A stretch of 64,000 nt of DNA, from positions 7,998,001-8,062,000 of the forward strand of contig OZ176052.1 in assembly GCA_964247055.1 (NCBI GenBank), read 5' to 3'. Position 1 is the first letter of the stretch. Each line of letters opens with the position of its first letter. Both the position numbers and the translations under genes were made by a program. The notes beneath the pieces were generated by a model. That model did not search any database. It worked only from the letters and a program-made list of their open reading frames with translations, and was not told where the DNA came from. Positions 25,601-38,128 of the stretch are shown piece after piece. Source of the DNA: Paragordius varius. Its lineage: Eukaryota > Nematomorpha.

Positions 25601-28600
25601 GAAATTACAGGGGAGAATACATTATGATAGAAAAAATAAAAGAAATAAAAAATAGCATTCTAATTTAGAACCATAATTTGAACATAAATAAGAGTACATT
25701 AAAATTGTATCAGTTTTAATTCTATCCACATATTTTTTAGTAAATCGGCTTTTTCCTAAGCGAAAATACAACTCGATAAACATCCATATTTAATAAAGAA
25801 AAAAATATTTAAAACGCCCGACTGCGAAAAAATTCAGAAAGTTTATCTAAATTAGGTTCAAATGAAGTCAAAGCATTTCTCAAACATGATTCTAAATGTT
25901 TATTAGTTAGTGACCTCTGTTTAGTTTTGATAGCATTCATAATTGAAAAAGCCGATTCACATAAATATGTGGATCCAAAAAAAGAATTGAATAATGCAGC
26001 GGTTTTCCAAATATGGGGGTATTTATCTTTATTTATAAATTTATATATATCTGATCCTAATGATTTTAGATGGATATCGCATTTAACATTTATTAATTCC
26101 TCTTCCAACTCTGCTAAATTTGGTACACCAAGAAAGTGGCTAATGGGCATGATAAAAAAATAGCGATGTCTTTAAGTTTATTTATAGATGAAAATCGTTT
26201 TTCAAAATCATCAATAACACTAGACAACAAATTTTAACTTTTTTTAACTGCCATTCTTGTAAATTTAAAATTTATTTCATTAAAGTACATAATTAGTATA
26301 TCTGAAAAGAAAATTGGTCTAGCATGGAAGAATTTTTTTATATCAGAGTTTATCGATAATTTTTGGCCCCGATTTAACATTAAACTCGAAATTTCGAAAA
26401 TTAAAAGTTTTAGATATGAAGCCAAGTATTTTTATCATTCGAAAGAGCGCAAAAAACTGCATCTTTTAATTGGTAATAAGTCATTTAAATCAATCGAATG
26501 TAAAAGTTATTTGGATTTAAATGGTCGAAATTTTCAATTCTTAAATAAGTCAAGAATTTTCACAGACAAACTAATTTGAAAATCATATAAATTATTTTAA
26601 TATAATTATTAGGGTTATATTAGTATTTAATTTAAAAAAAATGTTTGAAAAAGCTTTTGGTTTGCTTTTTTAATAAAAATTATTATTATCATAATTATTT
26701 TACCTAGTGGATACTAAAATGCATAGTTATAACTGTAAATTTATTACATAATGGCTATAAAAGATCAAAAAGACCTTAAACTTTGTTTTTATCTTTAAAA
26801 TTTCGAAATTATCAGCCTCGTAAAGAAAATAAATTAATATTGATGAGATGGTAATTTTTAAAAAACCAAAAAACCTAAAAATGGCTGTTTTGAGTGACAT
26901 AAAAGCAATAAAAAATGTTTTAATCAAAAAACACTTACTTGTGTTATCTTTTTTGGACATTCATCACCATCTAAACAAAGTTTGAGCTATTTTCATCCAT
27001 TAGTTTTAAAAATATAATAATTATAAATGTTCTCGCTTCGCGCGTTTGTCGCTCTTTGTGTCCAATATTAACTGTCGATGTAATACATAATAGTATGCAT
27101 TTTTTAAAGTGTTTATTACTCTTTCGAATGATATATTACAAATGGGCATTACTTGTATATTTTCAAAGAAAAACATTTATTAGTAAAATTTTGATAAAGA
27201 GGGCGCATAATCAAAAAAATTAAATGATACAAAATTCTTCCAACAAGTTATAATTTTTATTTTAGATTTACTGTTAAAATGATACTAAATATCAGAAAAT
27301 GCAAAAACTCGAGTGGCAGAAAAATTTGTTGTCCAGTGTAAGCAGACCAATATCATCTGCATATTTTTCAAAAGAGAGATTCTCTATTTTTTCAGACACC
27401 GCTGCCAGATTAAAAAAATGTTTTAAATCTCGGTTTTTTAATTGTGTTTCTACTACTGTTAGTGTTTCCTTAAAAGATTTTAAAGCACCCATCATATCCA
27501 TTATTGTTTTATCTTTTCCTTGTAATTGGATGTTTAATTTATGCAATTTTTCCGTGATATCGCATAAAAATGCAAGATCAAGCAGCCAATCTTGATCTTT
27601 CAATTCAGGGTATGAAAATTTAGAATTCTCTAAAAAAAATTCTATTTGTGGTAAAAGTTGCCTAAATCTAATTAAAAATGCGGCACGACTCAACCACCTT
27701 ACATCAGTATGTAATAAAAGTTCTCCATATTCCACGCCACACTCATTTAACAAAATTCGAAATTGGCGGCGGGACAAGCTTTTTGTTCGAATGGCGTTAA
27801 CAATTTTAAAACAGGGGTTCATTACATGATGGTATTTTAAAACTTTTGAACATAAAACTTGATTATGGATTATACAATGGTAATCAATGAACTTGGGAAA
27901 TGCACTGTGATTTTTACATAAAGCGATAAAGCCGTTGTTAACGCCAATCATAGCTGGAGCTCCATCAGTAGTTATAGATGCGAGTTTTACGATGGAAAGT
28001 TTCGTATCTGTGATAAATTTATAAAAAGAATCAAAAATACCCTGCCCTCTGGTTCGTTCGTGGAGAGGTATTATAGTTAATAATTCCTCCTTTGCAGATA
28101 AATCACTAAATATCATACGAATATAAATGCATAATTGGGCGATTCCAACATAATCGGTGGACTCATCGAGTTGCAAGGAAAAAAAATACAGTTATTTATA
28201 TTTTCATGTAAAATTTCATCAAGATTATTACTAATATCTTCAGCCCTGCGCATAACGGTATTTCTCGATAAGCTTATGCTTTTAATAGCTGTCATAATAT
28301 TATTTTTGTTATCAAAATTTTCAAATAAAATATCACAAGCGCTAATAAAGGCTTCTTTAAATATTTCACCATCTTGGAATGGCTTATTGTTCCGAATGAG
28401 TATTTCCACTACCTTGAATGAAGCAATCGTAGCATTTTTATAGTCTTTGTTGTATTTAAGTATGCTATTTTGTGAGGCGGATAATTGTTCTTTTAATTCC
28501 TTTACTTTAATGTTGCGTTCTTGAGTTTGTAAGGGGTAGTTCTTGGAGTAATGTGGATGCAGAGATCTATAATGTCTTTCAATATTTGACTTTTTGGGCA

Positions 28601-31600
28601 AAGCAACAGTACTATTGCATATTAGACAGGTGCATGTTTCATTTATCATAATAAAAAAGTATTCATGCTCCCAATCTTTCTTGTATCTGTACAACTTTTT
28701 ATGGCTCATTCTAAAATATAAGTTTTAAAAACCTACTTTTGGTGTATCAAATCAAATCTAACTTCACGATTATGCTTCTGATTTATGAATAAGCTTTGCT
28801 CAAAGTTTTGATATATTCAAGGGAAATGACTGATTTTAAGATTCCTTGCAACTCGATGAGTCCACCGATTATGTTGGAATCGCCCAATTGTGCATTTTTA
28901 TTCGTATGATATTTAGTGATTTATCTGCAAAGGAGGAATTATTAACTATAATACCTCTCCACGAACGAACCAGAGGGCAGGATATTTTTGATTCTTTTTA
29001 TAAATTTATCACAGATACGAAACTTCCCATCGTAAAACTCGCATCTATAACTACTGATGGAGCTCCAGCTATGATTGGCGTTAACAACGGCTTTATCGCT
29101 TTATGTAAAAATCACAGTGCATTTTCCAAGTTCATTGATTACCATTGTATAATCCATAATCAAGTTTTATGTTTAAAAGTTTTAAAATACCATCATGTAA
29201 TGAACCCCTGTTTTAAAATTGTTAACGCCATTCGAACAAAAAGCTTGTCCCGCCGCCAATTTCGAATTTTGTTAAATGAGTGCGGCGTGGAATATGGAGA
29301 ACTTTTATTACATACTGATGTAAGGTGGTTGAGTCGTGCCGCATTTTTAATTAGATTTAGGCAACTTTTACCACAAATAGAAATTTTTTTAGAGAATTCT
29401 AAATTTTCATACCCTGAATTGAAAGATCAAGATTGGCTGCTTGATCTTGCATTTTTATGCGATATCACGGAAAAATTGCATAAATTAAACATCCAATTAC
29501 AAGGAAAAGATAAAACAATAATGGATATGATGGGTGCTTTAAAATCTTTTAAGGAAACACTAACAGTAGTAGAAACACAATTAAAAAACCGAGATTTACA
29601 ACATTTTTTTAATCTGGCAGCGGTGTCTGAAAAAATAGAGAATCTCTCTTTTGAAAAATATGCAGATGATATTGGTCTGCTTATTAATGATTTTGAAAAA
29701 CGATTTTCATCTATAAATAAACTTGAAGACATCGCTATTTTTTTATCATGCCCATTTAATAATAATAATAATGTTGAATATATTGCTCAAAAACTCAGCC
29801 ACTTTCTTGGTGTACCAAATTTAGCAGAGTTGAAAGAGGAATTAATAAATGTTAAATGCGATATCCATCTAAAATCATTAGGATCAGATATATATAAATT
29901 TATAAATAAAGATAAATACCCCCATATTTGGAAAACCGCTGCATTATTCAATTCTGTTTTTGGATCCACATATTTATGTGAATCGGCTTTTTCAATTATG
30001 AATGCTATCAAAACTAAACAGAGGTCACAATTAACTAATAAACATTTAGAATCATGTTTGAGAATTGCTTTGACTTCATTTGAACCTAATTTAGATAAAC
30101 TTTCTGAATTTTTTCGCAGTCGGGCGTTTTAAATATTTTTTTCTTTATTAAATATGGATGTTTATCGAGTTGTATTTTCGCTTAGGAAAAAGCCGATTTA
30201 CTAAAAAATATGTGGATAGAATTAAAACTGATACAATTTTAATGTACTCTTATTTATGTTCAAATTATGGTTCTAAATTGGAATGCTATTTTTTATTTCT
30301 TTTATTTTTTCTATCATAATGTATTCTCCCCTGTAATTTCAAATGCATTGTTTAAATTTTTATATTGTAAAATTTCATATAATAGAAATTTAATAAATAA
30401 ATATTTTGAAGTGTTTTATGTTGGTTAAAAAATAAAGGTAGTTAATAACCCGTTGTCTTTTAATTAAAATTATTTTTGTATTTGGTTGATAGATAAAAAA
30501 ATTACAATTTTAAAATGGTTTAAACAAGTCACTCTAATCTGTAAAGCAGGTATATACATCATTTAAAGTGTTGATTGAGTTTTGATAAATATTTCTGGGT
30601 GACCGCGAACTCTTTTTTTAACAAAAAGCCAAAAAAAAGCTCGCGACAAAAAAAGTGTGGCCACCCCTGATATATATGATTAAAAATATTAATAATTATA
30701 AAATATCTATAAAATTACCTTAAAAACAAAAAAACAAAAAAGCAGATGATAGATAATAAATTAATAGAAAAGATTATATTATATCATGGGCCTAAAAACG
30801 TTATTTAAATGAAACCGTCAAAAACCAGGTTTTTAACAAAACCAATTAGGTACTACACTCTGTTATCATTATAAGAAAGTTAAAATTCGATAATTATTTG
30901 TAAATTAACTAAAATATTCATTAATATTTAATAATTTTACATTATTTTGTATGGGTATAGGTAAAATTTTAGAATGGTCAGCTTGTACCACGTGATCCGA
31001 ATATGTATCATACCATATCTAAAATAATATAAAATTGGTCCATATGAAAAATATTTATGCTTTAAAAAGAACTACTTTGTTAAATATTAAAACTAAAATT
31101 ACCTCATGAGGTCCTGGAAAGTAGGCATTAACTTGAACGGCACCAGGATCTCCGATTGGGTGTACAAGAAGTGAATCACCTTTATTTTAAAAAAAATGTT
31201 AATCGCATCGCATTCAAAATTAAAAACAGTTTAATACAATATAAAAAAGAAAAATGATTGAATTATTTCAAATATACTGAAAACAATTACAGAAAGTTTA
31301 GAATTAAATAACTCCACATGTAATACAATGAATAATTTAACTTAAAGGGTTAAAACAAGTTTAGTTTATATAAAAAGGTTTTTAAAATAAAAATTTAAAA
31401 GTAAATTAATATATAATATCTAATACCAATCATATATTCACTATCAATAGAAAATGAATCTGTATTATTTGGGAAATTAACCCAAATCGGCCTCATAATT
31501 GGCATCCCTGAATGTTCTGATTCATAAAAAAGTGTATACCTATAATAAAATTATCGAATTAAATACGTAACACAACCAATATGTATTTGTTAAGCATCAA

Positions 31601-34600
31601 AAAAAAATATATTATAAAAAACAGTTGCGAGGATTATTTTTGTGACGGCATAATTTATCTCTTTTTGTGAAATACCTTTATTATGTGCATAAAGGGACAT
31701 AAATCTGATTACCTTATTAGAAAAAAAAATTTATAATCTTTTTTTTATTATTTTAAAGTTTTCGTTCATTTTTATGACCAATCGTTAGTGTTTTTAAATG
31801 CATTGTGCAATCCCATGTTTTCCTAAAAAAAGATTAAGTATAGTTTTAAATTTTTCCGTCGATGCAAAATACATATTTCTTCTATGAATAAACCTATGGA
31901 CGAGTTATCATTAAAAGGTCTAATACTTCCATATTTCTTTGTCAGTTTGCAAAACATCTCTTATGAAAATAACAAATTAAAATATTTTATGTCACAATAC
32001 CAAAATGGAAGATATGTATATCGTTCATAGATGGATTGTCGAATGGCTGAAAGATCATTTAAATGTATCCAGGGTTCTCGTCTTGGCGTATCTATGTGAG
32101 AATGAGCCCTGAAAAACGGTTGATAAGCAGCGGCCTGAAATGTAGCATGTAAATCATAAATTATTAAATTAGGGCAAAAAAATGATTCAAAGATAGAAAT
32201 TCAAACCCGTTATTTTTTTAAAAAACATCAGAATACCGTTATAACTATTCAGGAACGATCCTGACGTTTTTCAAAACCTTAATAAATAGGCATCAGAAAA
32301 CAAAAAAACAATTCTATCGTGTGAAAAGGCAACCTTTTTTTAAAAGAATAAAAGATAATGATTTATTATGCAATAAAATATATAAAATTATCAATTAAAT
32401 TTAAAACTCTCTAACTCTTTAACTTTATTTTTTTCGAAAAAAATGGATTGAAATAAACTGAAACCTGATACCAACGTCGTAAGAGTTCTGAATCGGGGTT
32501 CCGGAAAAATCCTCCAATATCAGCTCCTGAAAAAGTGATTCCAGTTACACTAAGACTCAACATCATAGGCACCGTAATTTTGAGGTGAGACCATTCGGCA
32601 GAATTATCACCGGTCCATACAGCAGCTAAAATATAATAAAATTTTGAAAATTATTTTATCAAATGAAAATATTTATTCCGAATAGGAATATAACTTTTTT
32701 ATGCAAAGGTGCGCGTTAAATAATATTAGGTATAATATTCTTACCTTCTAAAATGGTTAAATTTCTGAGAAAAAAATGAGAACGTTAAATGGTTTAACAA
32801 ACAAAAAAGAACATAAAAGATAATCTAGTATTTTGTATTACTAATGATAACATGTGATGTAAAAAATAATCGGTAATGACATAAGGATATATACAGTATG
32901 CAATTTAATGGTTGCTTTTTTTACACTACTGTGATGCAAATTGCCCAACTATGTGAAATAAGCAACCATTTAAATGCATACTGTATATACATAAACTATA
33001 ATTACCGATTTCAATATGATATGAAAAAAATTACCAGTTCTTTGAGATCCAGCAAAAAAAGCACGCGAAAGAACAAATGGCCGTATTTTGCCGTCCGATC
33101 GGTCAAATAGACCTTGAAAAGTTGCGCTATGCTAAACATATTATCAGTCATAAACATCATATCATGTTTAAATTATGTTTATAATATATAATATAAATGG
33201 CTATAAAATATTTTTGTAGACATGATAATTCATAAAATTTAAGAGAATTAGACAAATACAATGTACCAACCAACAAGTCACGATATTTTTGTAACCGCTC
33301 ATTAATCTATATACCATAATGCAAATTTTTTTTGAAAAACATATTTTTGTAATTTAACTGTTAATTAAAAAACTGTAAATCTTTTACAAAGGCACTCCTA
33401 TTTAGCAAGCAAAAGTAAACAGTTATCTCAATGATTAAAAATACAGTAATTTTTCGCATTTTATATGGTTTTAACAAAAAATTAAACCATATACTCATTA
33501 AGTTGTAGGGTTCATACATGTTATGGACATAATAGATTGCCTATGAAAGACATCTTATTTACAAAGCCACTACTATCTAACATGATGCAATGGCTACCAT
33601 TGTCTTAATGAAAAAAAGTTTACTTTGACATCATATATATAGCTCACAAAAAATCCATAAAATTCTATATTTTTTACAAAACTTACCACATAAAGACCAT
33701 ACATGTTATGTATGTCACGATGTTCTACCGTCCCATCAAGATGAACACAATCCTTGGGCATTGTGACTTCGGGTCCACTGAAAACGCTCGGTTCATTCAT
33801 GTCATTCCATATGTACACGTCTCGCGTTGTGTCACGATATCGATCAAACGCAAACTTAGAGGCCCACCATGCCCGTACTTCGGGTTTAGCGAAATCGGGG
33901 TACTTTGAGGTGCCTTTTATATTTAGGGGAGTATGATAATATAAAATTATTTATTTTTTCATAATATATAGATATAGGCTTGAATACCATTTAATATTGT
34001 TATAAATTCAATATTAAACGCCTTATGCAGAATGAATTTAAACAGGAATCAAGAATCGGAATCGTCTAGGATACTGATAATTTATTTAAAAACGGTTTTG
34101 ACTTGGGCCCCGAAAAAGAGTTGATATGCCTAGACCAAAATTGAAGTTTACTACCATCCTTTGTATACATTGTGTTTAATTTAAGGCGGGGCTTTTACCC
34201 TTCATATGCCCCCCGTCTCGATGATAAAAACTTCATGCAGAATAAATAAATGTTTTACAAAATACAAAAGTCGTCTATGCTGTAAGGTCATCAAATGTGA
34301 TTGCAGCCACCACCGAAGAGGTAACATTATGACACTTTCTTATAACATAGAGTATTAATAGCAAAAATACGTCCATAACAATGAATATACATCTTTATTT
34401 ACAGCCATACAAATAAAAAAATTTTTTTAAAAATAAAATAACCTGGCCAACACCATCCCTCAAAATCGGTTGTTTTGTCTTTATTTTTAATCCAGACCCA
34501 TTTTAGCGCTTGTGCATCATCGTATATGAAATAACCGTCCTCGCGTTTAATATGCGGATCGACTATAGTAACAAGTTTTCGTTTTTTGCGCACTAAATCG

Positions 34601-37600
34601 GCTATCATGGCAGATGCATTGGCAAATTTCAAGGGATCCCATGTAAAATATCTATAGGTTAAAAAATTGTTATTTTAATTAAAAAACCACATATATAATA
34701 TAAAAATAGGCAACAAACTTTTTAGCCTATAATTACGAGATATACTCATTTGCGAAATTTACAGTAAAATTTGACAAGATAAGGCGTGCTGATACAAGAA
34801 GTAAAACACTGACAATTCTATAAAAATGACCCATATTTTTAGATTGTTCACATTTTATATTTATCCTATATTATTATGGCTAAAAAATTGACCTTATAAA
34901 ACACTTGACAATCGATTATTTTATTACAGTTATAATGAAAAATTTAACTTATACATACTTTTGCCTTATCTTTTTACATATGAAATGATTAAAAATAAAA
35001 ACTTTTTATTATCCGTATGTTCTATATCCAACCAAACAAAGTCCAACGGTACATTATGGTAATCGGCTTCACTATTAATTTTTGCGACGTCCTCAACATT
35101 GTCATAATTCCATCGGCTTTGATGATAGCCCAACGACGATATCTAAACACAGTTGATAAAAATTAATAAAAATTAAAACAATTTTATAATTTTGTCTGAG
35201 AATGGAGTAATATGAGTGATTATCATATTCATAGATTGTTTTCTATACATAATCTTAGTTTATTTAAAATAATAATTATTGAATATAAAATGTTGTATAA
35301 TTTTAGTAAATTTATTATATCATCAAAAAATCCAGATGTTATCACTAGTCTTTCTTTAGCTAAGTCGTTAAATTGCAAATGGTAAAAGTCGAAAAATTAA
35401 AATTCTTTTAACAATAATAATGGTATAATAAAAACTTTTAACCTTTTAACTAACATGCTTTGTAAATATAGCATTTTATCTTATATAAAACCAGGCTGAA
35501 AATTTGCTCACACATTTCAACAAAAATATTTCATTAAAAGAATCCCTTAATAAAGTGTTAATAAACTTCATTACCGGAGGTAAGGGCGTCGTCCCAGTTA
35601 GGAGGGCATATTGTTTAAAAACATTTTGTGGTTTGGGGCCAAGCAGGAAAAATGCATCAAAAACTCCCGATTCTGACATCCAATGTGTTTGGGCACCCAG
35701 ATTACCATTTGATTCTTCATAATTTACATCTATCCAAGTTTCCGATGGATTATTCCAAAAAAATCCCACTGTTTGTTCGGCACTATTTTATACACGTATT
35801 GGTATTCCAAATATTTTAAAAGTTTTTGGAATAATATATTCCTGTTAAAAACTTGATATACCACAATAAACATTAGTCAGCGAGTTTTTTTAACATAAAT
35901 AAATTCTATACCGGCTTCAACAACTACATTTTGTTCATTTTTTTCTTCTAAAACTAAAAATTAATAAAAACCAAATTACATTTCACGTTTTGATTAAATT
36001 AATCAGACTTTAACAAAAAATTGTAAGATATTAAATTTAATCCTAATATCTATGTTATAAATAATGAATTACGGTTATTAATTTCATGTAAAAACTAAAA
36101 ATTATAAATAAAAATAATTTGAGGAAACTTAATATTTTTATTTTTATCAATCATTTTTACCTACCTATTATTAAAATGGAAACAATAAAATAAAATAATT
36201 GACGGAATAAAAATATTTATACGTATGACTAATCATGTATGGTATAGATCCATATAGAGCCATTTTATTCCCAATTTCATATTCAAACACGTCGAAATTG
36301 TATAAGCGAAACGGATCATCTCCCCTATGAAAAGGTATAAATAAAAAAATTAAAGTTTTTTATGGTTAGATATATATATATATATAATTATAAAATACTC
36401 TGTAGATTTTAGTGCAAAACTATCAGCATGTTCAGGGATACCATAGAGATGGCTACTATTTGCAAACAATAAATCAAATCCTATGGCGGTATTACCTAAA
36501 AAAATTATAGGTTAAGTTATAAAAAAATAAAGTATTATTTAGAAATAAATTTTTTAAAATTATTACATTTTTATTTATTCGAAGTTCTCCACATCAAAAT
36601 TATTATTTCTAAATCGTTTTAAATCAAAAAATGCTCTTCACATGAGAGATGTCCGATTCGCGGCCCGCGAAAAATTTGGAAACACATAATTTAAAAATGT
36701 GCATACAATATTAATAAAATTGATATTTTTCGGAAGAATTCTGAATAAGTCTGTATCATTGGAATCAAATCAGAAAAATTGTTATATTGCGTTGGCATTT
36801 TGTTTAAAACTAATAAAACTTTAGAAATGCCCTTATATATTCCAAATGCTGTCCGCGAAGCCATTTGTGGTGAACACCCGTGCTTTAATATATTATATAA
36901 TTCATAAAATATGTTTGACCTTTAGGTCTCGAATCAACATTGTCACCAAACCGTTCCTCATTGGAGTTATTTTGAGTTGATTTTTCTTGTTCTTTCTCAT
37001 TTTCTTGAGACGGATCATTTCGCGGTTGTTGGATTTCGTTCTAATCAAGTGTAAAAAAATTATTAGCCATTAAAGGTGCCTCAAACAATCAACTAATGTT
37101 ATTAGTATACGCTTGTTAAAATATCAATTATCGTTTTGATTAAGTATTTAGGCTTAATATAAAAAAAGCATTTTTAAAATAATTTACTATGTATGAAAAA
37201 CTACGCATGTTTTATTTAAATTATATACAGTATTGAAATTTAATGCGTGATTTATATATAGCCAAAGCAAATAAAATTAAATTGGATTTTGGCTCGAAAA
37301 TAACATATTTTTAAAAATTTTAACCGCATGATGAATTTAAAAATATTTAAAAGAGTTGGAAGGCCATAGAACGAACATTTTGAAATAAGCAAAAATCTCT
37401 ATTTTTTATTTTATGTTGAAGAATATTAAATTATCCTAGCTTTAAAAATTTTAATTTATTACCATTGCAGGATCTTCCTCAATATCTTTGTTTTCTGAGC
37501 CCCTAAAATTATTGTATGAATTATACTGTTCAAATTTCATGAGATTCCGCCCATTTAAAACCAATGTGGGGTGTTTCTTTTCATTCAATATAATTAATTG

Positions 37601-38073
37601 AAATGGGTTCTTATTCAATCTTATTGTGTATAATCCGTATGAAATATCATATATGTTTTCTTTATTAGCTACCTTAATATCATTCCTAAAGCAAATTATC
37701 ATATAAATTTACTTAATATCGGGTAAGTGTGGGAGTAATGAATCTTTCAAATGATACCGATTTAGTTCTGGTATGTTAAGAACTACTCTTATAATATTGT
37801 TTTCATAAAATATAAGTTGTCCCATAACTTTGAGCTCGTTTAATTTTAGATTAATTAAATTGAAGGAAAATGTGTTGTCAGGTTTTTGTATTAGGCTACC
37901 ATCAACCAGTTGATATAAATTTTCTTGAACCTTGGCTCGGCAACGACTAATATTTAGGTTATAATATACCGACAGAATCCGCTTTGTTCACATGTTTTAA
38001 ACTTTGTTCTATCCACACACAGACCATTGTGACAAATTAATAATAAAAATAAAAGTGAAAATGAAAAACGCAT
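19634..38073 (-). CDS. GANAB: Glucosidase II alpha subunit (GH31, ER N-glycan processing)
   Basis: Minus exons: 37970-38073, 37713-37946, 37463-37685, 36920-37040, 36399-36495, 36223-36324, 35575-35782, 35003-35142, 34443-34651, 33687-33913, 33035-33131, 32465-32625, 32001-32134, 31427-31539, 31103-31179, 30941-31018, 24860-24979, 20009-20118, 19824-19930, 19634-19737; 2766 bp, 921 aa (human 944). It trims the inner alpha-1,3-glucoses from N-glycans in the ER, feeding the calnexin cycle. Visible: signal peptide (residues 1-20), TCEQSGFC cysteines, [33 protein letters not shown], nucleophile D517 in [10 protein letters not shown], acid/base D594 in [28 protein letters not shown]. The last exon aligns with the conserved FQHDPETSVLVLRKP...DWSI region, so the apparent earlier stop after 19824 is intronic. 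Introns 1 and 2 are 23 and 27 bp; the two largest (5961 and 4741 bp) hold palindromic transposons. Confidence 0.95.
21330..22652 (-). pseudogene. Putative DDE-type transposase of the CACTG element, left copy
   Basis: Member of a widespread, functionally unnamed arthropod protein family that I recognise from its motifs: [53 protein letters not shown] followed by [57 protein letters not shown], and [21 protein letters not shown]. The three acidic positions (Asp in LFLDSS, Asp in CADLK, Glu in GERFHQE) would suit an RNase H-fold nuclease; that is my inference. The left copy keeps an extra 5' exon ending at a 22 bp intron (22479-22500) and has a further intron near 21,620-21,710. It starts at a 3' splice site (22652), so the true N-terminus is missing. 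One apparent frame shift is shared with the other arm. Confidence 0.6.
22719..23926 (+). pseudogene. Putative DDE-type transposase of the CACTG element, right copy
   Basis: Inverted near-duplicate of the left copy. It begins at [19 protein letters not shown], immediately after the 22 bp intron, so it lacks the 5' exon kept by the left copy. Its C-terminal part differs at only a few residues (for example VPDID for VPHID). The shared frame shift shows that the damage predates the palindromic duplication. Confidence 0.6.
25809..28709 (-). pseudogene. hAT transposase, left copy (broken)
   Basis: From 28709: N-terminal BED-like zinc finger ([19 protein letters not shown], with a further His three residues on), then [51 protein letters not shown], and the C-terminal hAT dimerisation region (25809-26150). 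The order matches ZBED5/EPM2AIP1-like hAT transposases. It is broken by one frame change near 28,150 and by insertion of another transposon at 26218-27338; a short internal stretch present in the right copy is also missing. Not functional as it stands. Confidence 0.85.
26218..27338. mobile_element. CACTRG-ended non-autonomous element inserted in the hAT copy
   Basis: Ends CACTAGACAACAAATTTTAA and inverted CACTGGACAACAAATTTTTC, with a perfect 3 bp duplication TAA (26215-26217 and 27339-27341). The right hAT arm supplies the uninterrupted target, which fixes the borders exactly. No transposase-like ORF. The ends share CACT.G.CAACAAATTTT with the palindromic element at 20415-24755. Confidence 0.85.
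28846..30132 (+). pseudogene. hAT transposase, right copy: 428-codon open frame lacking the zinc finger
   Basis: An uninterrupted frame covers the catalytic and dimerisation domains: LDESTDYVG and [10 protein letters not shown] (acidic residues of the hAT catalytic core), [13 protein letters not shown], and the closing [20 protein letters not shown] dimerisation segment. It begins at the palindrome junction, so the DNA-binding BED finger and start region are absent. It differs from the left copy at few residues, so the duplication is recent. Possibly a repressor-like fragment if expressed, but no promoter is evident. Confidence 0.8.
32894..32983. mobile_element. 90 bp palindromic mariner-type MITE
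   Basis: Begins CAGTATGCAATTTAATGG and ends with its near-exact inverse, bordered by TA on both sides (32892-32893 and 32984-32985). It lies in GANAB intron 11. Too short to code; presumably moved by a mariner transposase elsewhere. Confidence 0.7.
36645..36882. mobile_element. Degenerate hAT-like MITE in a GANAB intron
   Basis: The left edge near GATGTCCGATTCGCGGCCCG and the right edge, inverted as GCACGGGTGTTCACCACAAA, form a poor terminal repeat of the GGGTGTYC type seen also at 7160 and 62660. No clear 8 bp duplication was found. Confidence 0.35.
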
Positions 38074-38128
38074 TACACGTTTTTTGAACCAACCTATCGC
38101 CTAAAAGGTGTATTTGTCATACAGCCAA
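38074..38128. promoter_or_regulatory. 55 bp divergent gap between GANAB and the DUF4773-like gene
   Basis: The start codons (GANAB at 38073 minus, DUF4773-like at 38129 plus) are separated by only 55 bp. No TATA box is visible. Transcription starts probably overlap the opposite transcript. Spacing is seen; the shared promoter is inferred. Confidence 0.45.

Larger units (their letters stand above)
25268..30669. mobile_element. Palindromic hAT element (5.4 kb) with ZBED5/Charlie-like transposase
   Basis: Left end CAGGGGTGGCCACACTTTTT; the right end is its inverse. The flanking 8-mers (25260-25267 and 30670-30677) are both TA-rich and agree at 6 of 8 positions in the hAT nTnnnnAn pattern. Arms 25268-28176 and 28841-30669 are head-to-head inverted copies of the 3' part of one element; a 664 bp centre keeps the 5' part of the left copy only. 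The left arm additionally contains a 1121 bp CACT-type insertion. Located in GANAB intron 16. Confidence 0.85.

Noticed and set aside
25927-28443. Plus-strand ORFs opposite the left hAT transposase
   Set aside because: Antisense shadows of the transposase frame.
29427-30011. Minus-strand ORFs opposite the right hAT transposase
   Set aside because: Antisense shadows of the transposase frame.
20415-30669. Both palindromes as pure assembly artefacts
   Set aside because: The arms differ by substitutions, a nested 1121 bp insertion and small deletions, and target-like duplications flank the outer ends. An artefact is still not fully excluded without long reads.
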